Shown here: positions 32,388 to 36,073 of the stretch, piece by piece
Position numbering within the stretch: position 1 is the stretch's first letter
Layout: each line of letters starts with the position of its first letter
NCBI GenBank assembly: GCA_015057085.1
Contig: SVFB01000110.1
Location: forward strand, 1-36,073
Direction of reading: 5' to 3'
From: Lachnospiraceae bacterium
Lineage (GTDB): Bacteria > Bacillota > Clostridia > Lachnospirales > Lachnospiraceae
Length of the DNA stretch: 36,073 nt
Translations under genes and position numbers: made by a program
Notes under the pieces: generated by a model
Told to the model about the DNA's origin: nothing
The model's input: only the letters and a program-made list of their open reading frames with translations
Databases searched by the model: none

Positions 32388-33788
32388 ATGAAATTAAAAA
32401 AGTTAGTTTCTGTAATCCTTGTGGGCACAATGCTTGCATCTCTCGGTGCATGTGGAAGCTCAGGGGACAAAAACACCCAGACAAGCAATGCAACAAGTGA
32501 AGGCACTGAGCAGGAAATGGTATCTGCAGGCGAGGATGGTATCACAGTTTGGACCTTCACAGAGGATTTGAAGACTATGGCTGAGAAGTATACCGAAGAG
32601 ACCGGTGTAGAAGTTGTAGTTAATATCATTCCAACTGCTGATTATCCGACTAAGCTTACAACAGCAATGCTTGGAAGCTCATGTGATGCAGACATTATCG
32701 TTGGAGAGCCACAGATGTTAGATGACTTCTTCGATAATGGATTCTTTGCAAACCTGGATGAGATGGGTGCACAGGATTATGAAGGACAGATCGTAGACTA
32801 TGTTTGGGAGCGTGGAAAAGATGCTGAAGGAATTCAAAGAGCAATCTCTTATCAGATTACTCCGGCAGGATTCTTCTATCGTCGCGATATCGCAAAAGAA
32901 GTATTCGGTTCAGAAGATCCTGAAGAAATTGGAAAGCTTTTCGCAGATTACGATAGCATCGTAGAAGCTGGAGAGAAGTTAAAAGAAAGCGGATATAGAA
33001 TCTTTGCTTCTGATTCAGAAGTAAGCTATTTCTCAGGAAATGAAGCATGGGTTGTAGATGGTAAGTTAAATGTGGCTGATTGCCGTACTGAATATATGGA
33101 TCTTGTAGTAGATCTTTATCAGAAAGATTTAACTGCTTATGCAAACCAGTGGTCAACACCTTGGTATCAGGCAATGGCTGGAGAGGTTCCAATCTTAACA
33201 GCTGATATCCAGAACTATCAGGATGATTCCGTAAACGTTTGGGATGCTGATCAGTTTGCTGAAGCAACCAAAGATCTTGATACCACTCAGGTATTCGCAT
33301 TCGGACTTCCTTCATGGGGCGTACTTACTATGAGAGATCATGTAGGCGATACAGCAGGTTCATGGGGATTCTGTGCAGGACCTGCACCTGGATTCGGTGG
33401 CGGTACTTATGTAGGTATTGCTGAGACATCTGAGAAGAAGGAAGCTGCTTGGAAGTTCCTTCAGTGGTGCACATTAAACGAAGATACTGCGAACTGGTGG
33501 ATTGAGAAGTCTCAGGGTGATGCTGTTTCTTTGGTCTCTGTATTGGAGGCACATGCATCTGATGAGAACCCAATTTACGGAAATCAGCATATGTATGAAT
33601 TGTTCTTAGAGCTTGCTGAGAAGATTGATTACTCTAAGGTTACCCGTTACGATCAGACAATCGGCGACCTTTGGGGCAAGGCAATCTCCAACATCAAGAC
33701 CGGAGCAATGACAAAGGAAGAAGCAATCGATGACTTCTACGATCAGGTAGAATCAACCTACGCAGGAGAAATCCAGGTAGAACGCTAA
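32388..33788 (+). CDS. Extracellular oligosaccharide-binding lipoprotein
   Basis: This 466-residue family-1 solute-binding protein has a lipoprotein signal ending LGAC with Cys22 as the anchor, then a Ser/Thr/Gly-rich linker. The body opens with ITVWTFTEDLKTMAEKYTEE, DADIIVGEPQMLDDFF and GFFYRRDIAKEVFG, typical of CUT1 sugar importers, and ends with a helical region and VESTYAGE. AGGAGG lies before the ATG. It follows the two phosphorylase genes and precedes two permeases, so it probably captures the oligosaccharides those enzymes use. The ligand is inferred from context. Confidence 0.9.
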   Translation: MKLKKLVSVILVGTMLASLGACGSSGDKNTQTSNATSEGTEQEMVSAGEDGITVWTFTEDLKTMAEKYTEETGVEVVVNIIPTADYPTKLTTAMLGSSCDADIIVGEPQMLDDFFDNGFFANLDEMGAQDYEGQIVDYVWERGKDAEGIQRAISYQITPAGFFYRRDIAKEVFGSEDPEEIGKLFADYDSIVEAGEKLKESGYRIFASDSEVSYFSGNEAWVVDGKLNVADCRTEYMDLVVDLYQKDLTAYANQWSTPWYQAMAGEVPILTADIQNYQDDSVNVWDADQFAEATKDLDTTQVFAFGLPSWGVLTMRDHVGDTAGSWGFCAGPAPGFGGGTYVGIAETSEKKEAAWKFLQWCTLNEDTANWWIEKSQGDAVSLVSVLEAHASDENPIYGNQHMYELFLELAEKIDYSKVTRYDQTIGDLWGKAISNIKTGAMTKEEAIDDFYDQVESTYAGEIQVER

Positions 33789-33796
33789 TTAAATAT

Positions 33797-33836
33797 GGGC
33801 CCGTCTGAGGGCGGGCCCGTGTTTCTATATTTTTTA
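33797..33836 (+). terminator. GC-rich intercistronic stem-loop after the binding-protein gene
   Basis: GGGCCCG (33797-33803) pairs with CGGGCCC (33812-33818), followed by a T-rich but interrupted tract. It lies between the binding-protein gene and the first permease. It is likely a partial terminator or mRNA 3' protector that raises binding-protein level relative to permeases. Confidence 0.6.
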
Positions 33837-33860
33837 TCATTTTCAAATTGAGGATTTGTT

Positions 33861-34790
33861 ATGGCAAAGACAACAAAAAAACATTCCAAAATGACTGCTT
33901 ATAACAACTGGGGCTATGTATTTGTAATTCCATTTGTTGTGGTATTTTGTATTTTTAGTATTTATCCGGTTCTCAGAACACTTTGGCTTAGTTTTACAAA
34001 CTTAAAGGTGATGGGAACTTCAAAATTTATTGGCTTAGATAATTATATCCGTGTGGCAACCGACAAATTCTTCTGGAGAGCTGTCTGGAATACGGTTCGC
34101 ATCTGGATTGTAAATATTGTATTACAGTTAGGTCTCGCCTTCCTGTTGATGATGGTATTCTCCGATGTGAAATACAAATTCAAAGGTTTGCGCGTTTTTC
34201 GATTGGTATATTACCTTCCGAATTTAATTGCAGCAACTTCAATTGCTTTCCTCTTCCAGACACTTTTGGATTGGAAATTTGGTTCTTTTAACCAGTTGAT
34301 TGCCTTGATTTACAAGCTCTTCGGTCAGACCTATCACTATGTGAACTGGATAGGAGATCCGAAGTATGCGGGAAATACCATTGCAGTGATTCAGGCATGG
34401 GTTTGGTTTGGTAATTCATTCCTGATGTTGATGGCAGGTGTGCAGGGAATCAACCGTGATTACTATGAGGCAGCAGCCATTGATGGAGCAGGAAGATGGA
34501 CCGTGTTTGCAAAGATTACGCTTCCGTTGATTCGCCCAATTATGATGTATGTTGCGATCACTTCATTGATTGGTGGTTTACAGATGTTTGATCTTCCATA
34601 TTTGATGGTTCAGGCGTCTAGTTCATCCTACGATTCAGTTCAGACTGCTATGATGTATCTGTATCGATTCGGATTCCACCAGGGTACGATTCAGACAGGA
34701 TATGCTTCATCTGTGGCATACATGCTATTCCTCATTATTTTGTCGGTATCTTTGATCCAGCTGAAGCTTTTCAAGAGAAAGGAGAATTAG
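33861..34790 (+). CDS. Carbohydrate ABC transporter permease, MalF type
   Basis: This 309-residue permease has six hydrophobic segments (the first is VFVIPFVVVFCIFSIYPVL) and the EAA loop YYEAAAIDGAGRWTVFAKI. It forms the first half of the second importer. GAGG about seven bases before the ATG supports the start. The second permease follows four bases after its stop. Confidence 0.93.
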   Translation: MAKTTKKHSKMTAYNNWGYVFVIPFVVVFCIFSIYPVLRTLWLSFTNLKVMGTSKFIGLDNYIRVATDKFFWRAVWNTVRIWIVNIVLQLGLAFLLMMVFSDVKYKFKGLRVFRLVYYLPNLIAATSIAFLFQTLLDWKFGSFNQLIALIYKLFGQTYHYVNWIGDPKYAGNTIAVIQAWVWFGNSFLMLMAGVQGINRDYYEAAAIDGAGRWTVFAKITLPLIRPIMMYVAITSLIGGLQMFDLPYLMVQASSSSYDSVQTAMMYLYRFGFHQGTIQTGYASSVAYMLFLIILSVSLIQLKLFKRKEN

Positions 34791-34794
34791 GAAG

Positions 34795-35667
34795 ATGGAC
34801 GGTACTAGAACTTTGAAATTAAAAAAGGTCCGTAAGCCTACAAGCTTTTATGTTTGGTCTACTATCATCTATATCTTTTTGATTGCTTTGGCTGTCATTT
34901 GTATCATTCCGTTTTGGATGATGATAGTGAATGCAACCAGATCGGGTGATCAGATTATCAAGGGATTTACTTTGCTTCCGAGCGATCAGCTTGCGAATAA
35001 CTGGAAGACAGTATTTGGTCATTTCAACTTATTCCGCGGTATGTTAAATTCCCTTATGATTGCTGTACCTGCAACTGTGCTTTCAATTTATTTTTCGACA
35101 TTGACTGCATTTGCACTTGCATTTTACAAGTTTAAGGGCAATAAGGTTATCTTCATGACCATATTGATTTTCATGATGATTCCGGGACAGCTTTCATTGA
35201 TTGGTTTCTACCAGTTATGTGCGAAGATGCATTTGATTGACAGTTACATTCCTTTGATTGTGCCTGCAATTGCATCTCCGGGAACAGTATTCTTCCTCAG
35301 ACAATATATTTTGGCTTCTATGCCTCCGTCATTGTTGGAAGCAGCGCGTATTGATGGCGCATCGGAGTTGTTTAGTTTTCATCGCATTGTTTTTCCGATT
35401 GTGCTTCCGGCGATTGCGACAATGGGTATTATGGGATTCATCGGTAACTGGAATTCATATTTGCTTCCGATGATTTTGATTAATACCAATGAGAAGATGC
35501 CACTCACCGTAATGATGACTACGTTGAATGCATCGATTGACATTACCAAGAATCAGGGTGCAACTTATCTTTGTGTGGCGATTTCGGTTGTCCCGATTTT
35601 GCTGGTATTCTTCTCATTCTCTAAATACATAATCAGCAGCGTCTCCGCAGGTGCGGTGAAAGAGTAA
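34795..35667 (+). CDS. Carbohydrate ABC transporter permease, MalG type
   Basis: This 290-residue partner permease has six hydrophobic segments, FFLRQYILASMPPSLLEAAR leading into the EAA loop EAARIDGASELFSFHRIV, and the late GFIGNWNSYLLPMILI. With the upstream permease and lipoprotein it makes a CUT1-type importer without its own ATPase. A strong terminator follows at 35704. Confidence 0.93.
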   Translation: MDGTRTLKLKKVRKPTSFYVWSTIIYIFLIALAVICIIPFWMMIVNATRSGDQIIKGFTLLPSDQLANNWKTVFGHFNLFRGMLNSLMIAVPATVLSIYFSTLTAFALAFYKFKGNKVIFMTILIFMMIPGQLSLIGFYQLCAKMHLIDSYIPLIVPAIASPGTVFFLRQYILASMPPSLLEAARIDGASELFSFHRIVFPIVLPAIATMGIMGFIGNWNSYLLPMILINTNEKMPLTVMMTTLNASIDITKNQGATYLCVAISVVPILLVFFSFSKYIISSVSAGAVKE

Positions 35668-35703
35668 TCGCTGATTTATTTTCTAAACTTTTTTAATCCC
35701 CTC

Positions 35704-35731
35704 AAGGGCTCCGCATTGCGGAGCCCTTTTT
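35704..35731 (+). terminator. Strong intrinsic terminator closing the glycan locus
   Basis: AAGGGCTCCGC (35704-35714) pairs perfectly over 11 bases with GCGGAGCCCTT (35718-35728) around ATT, followed by TTT. Confidence 0.9.
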
Positions 35732-36073
35732 CCCTTCCCGCCATCCCAACCGCCGCCGCCCCTCGCCGCCTCCTTCCCCACGGAAAGTGCTATTTGGAAT
35801 CTGCCACGCCAGCAAGTTTTCTCTCCCCACACAAATGCTCGCTAGCGCAAAAATGCGCCAAAGTGTTTCGCTTCTAACACCGAATTTTCCCCGGTGCACG
35901 AGGGCACTATTTCTCCGCCTCACAGGCAAAAGTCCACGTCCAAACACTATCATTAGCAACAGGTCTTCGAACTTCTTCGCTTGTGCAGGCTCCGCCACTT
36001 ACTCAGTACGGATTTTGGCAACCACAGCCACATCCCTCTTCCCGCACAAAATCGGGGCTCGCTGCGCAAAAAT
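35732..36073. repeat. GC-rich intergenic element with internal direct repeat
   Basis: This stretch is much richer in C and G than the surrounding genes, especially 35732-35785, which is nearly all C, G and T on this strand. GCTCGCTAGCGCAAAAAT (35837-35854) recurs as GCTCGCTGCGCAAAAAT at 36057-36073, with CACAAA just before each, suggesting a repeat unit of about 220 bases cut by the window edge. A 98-codon frame on the minus strand (35702-35998) is probably not a gene: it has no visible ribosome site and reads through the terminator. The element resembles recurrent noncoding sequence in Lachnospiraceae genomes, from memory only. Confidence 0.5.

Noticed and set aside
35702-35998. Minus-strand 98-codon frame in the GC-rich tail
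   Set aside because: It runs into the terminator stem, has no visible ribosome site, is very Arg/Gly-rich through composition alone, and overlaps a repeated motif. It is treated as a noncoding element.

Overview
The window reads as chromosomal DNA of an anaerobic gut-type Bacillota, most likely a Lachnospiraceae relative. This is inferred from the AT-rich coding DNA, strong GGAGG ribosome sites, a YesM/YesN two-component pair, carbohydrate ABC importers without their own ATPase, a giant Cna-B-type surface adhesin, and GC-rich palindromic intergenic elements. No rRNA, tRNA, CRISPR array, transposase or phage gene was seen.

Layout. 1-188: palindromic intergenic element. 242-2286: GNAT acetyltransferase, AlkD-like DNA glycosylase and LarE. 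2341-4665: a membrane-embedded methyl-accepting chemotaxis protein facing a convergent AraC regulator. 4666-5111: a regulatory region with an inverted-repeat operator, a 25-codon ORF that has its own ribosome site and terminator, and a second copy of the palindromic element. 5112-5645: ECF transporter S component. 5685-12934: a 2356-residue secreted adhesin with its own consensus promoter, a premature terminator in its leader and a terminator behind it. 13037-16741: YhhN-family membrane protein, sensor kinase and AraC-type response regulator. 16860-20374: LplB/LplC-type permeases and a lipoprotein binding protein that has an extra promoter. 20378-20553: palindrome cluster. 20615-24588: CmpB-like membrane protein, histidine phosphatase, CgeB-like glycosyltransferase and a DNA-deoxyinosine glycosylase fused to a radical SAM protein. 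24674-35667: a glycan-utilisation locus. 35704-36073: terminator followed by a GC-rich repeated intergenic element.

The most interesting part is 24674-35667. A membrane-anchored predicted beta-helix protein of an uncharacterised family is followed by two cytoplasmic inverting phosphorylases, one GH94 and one of the GH149/GH161 type, and then by a lipoprotein binding protein with two permeases. A consistent model is cleavage or capture of a beta-glucan (beta-1,3-linked is the best guess) at the cell surface, import of oligosaccharides, and stepwise phosphorolysis to glucose-1-phosphate. The long-chain phosphorylase would shorten oligomers and the GH94 enzyme would finish the disaccharide. The linkage is inferred and not shown by the sequence.

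The YesM/YesN pair upstream of the first importer probably controls that importer. Neither importer has an ATPase gene here, so both probably share a housekeeping MsmX-type ATPase encoded elsewhere.
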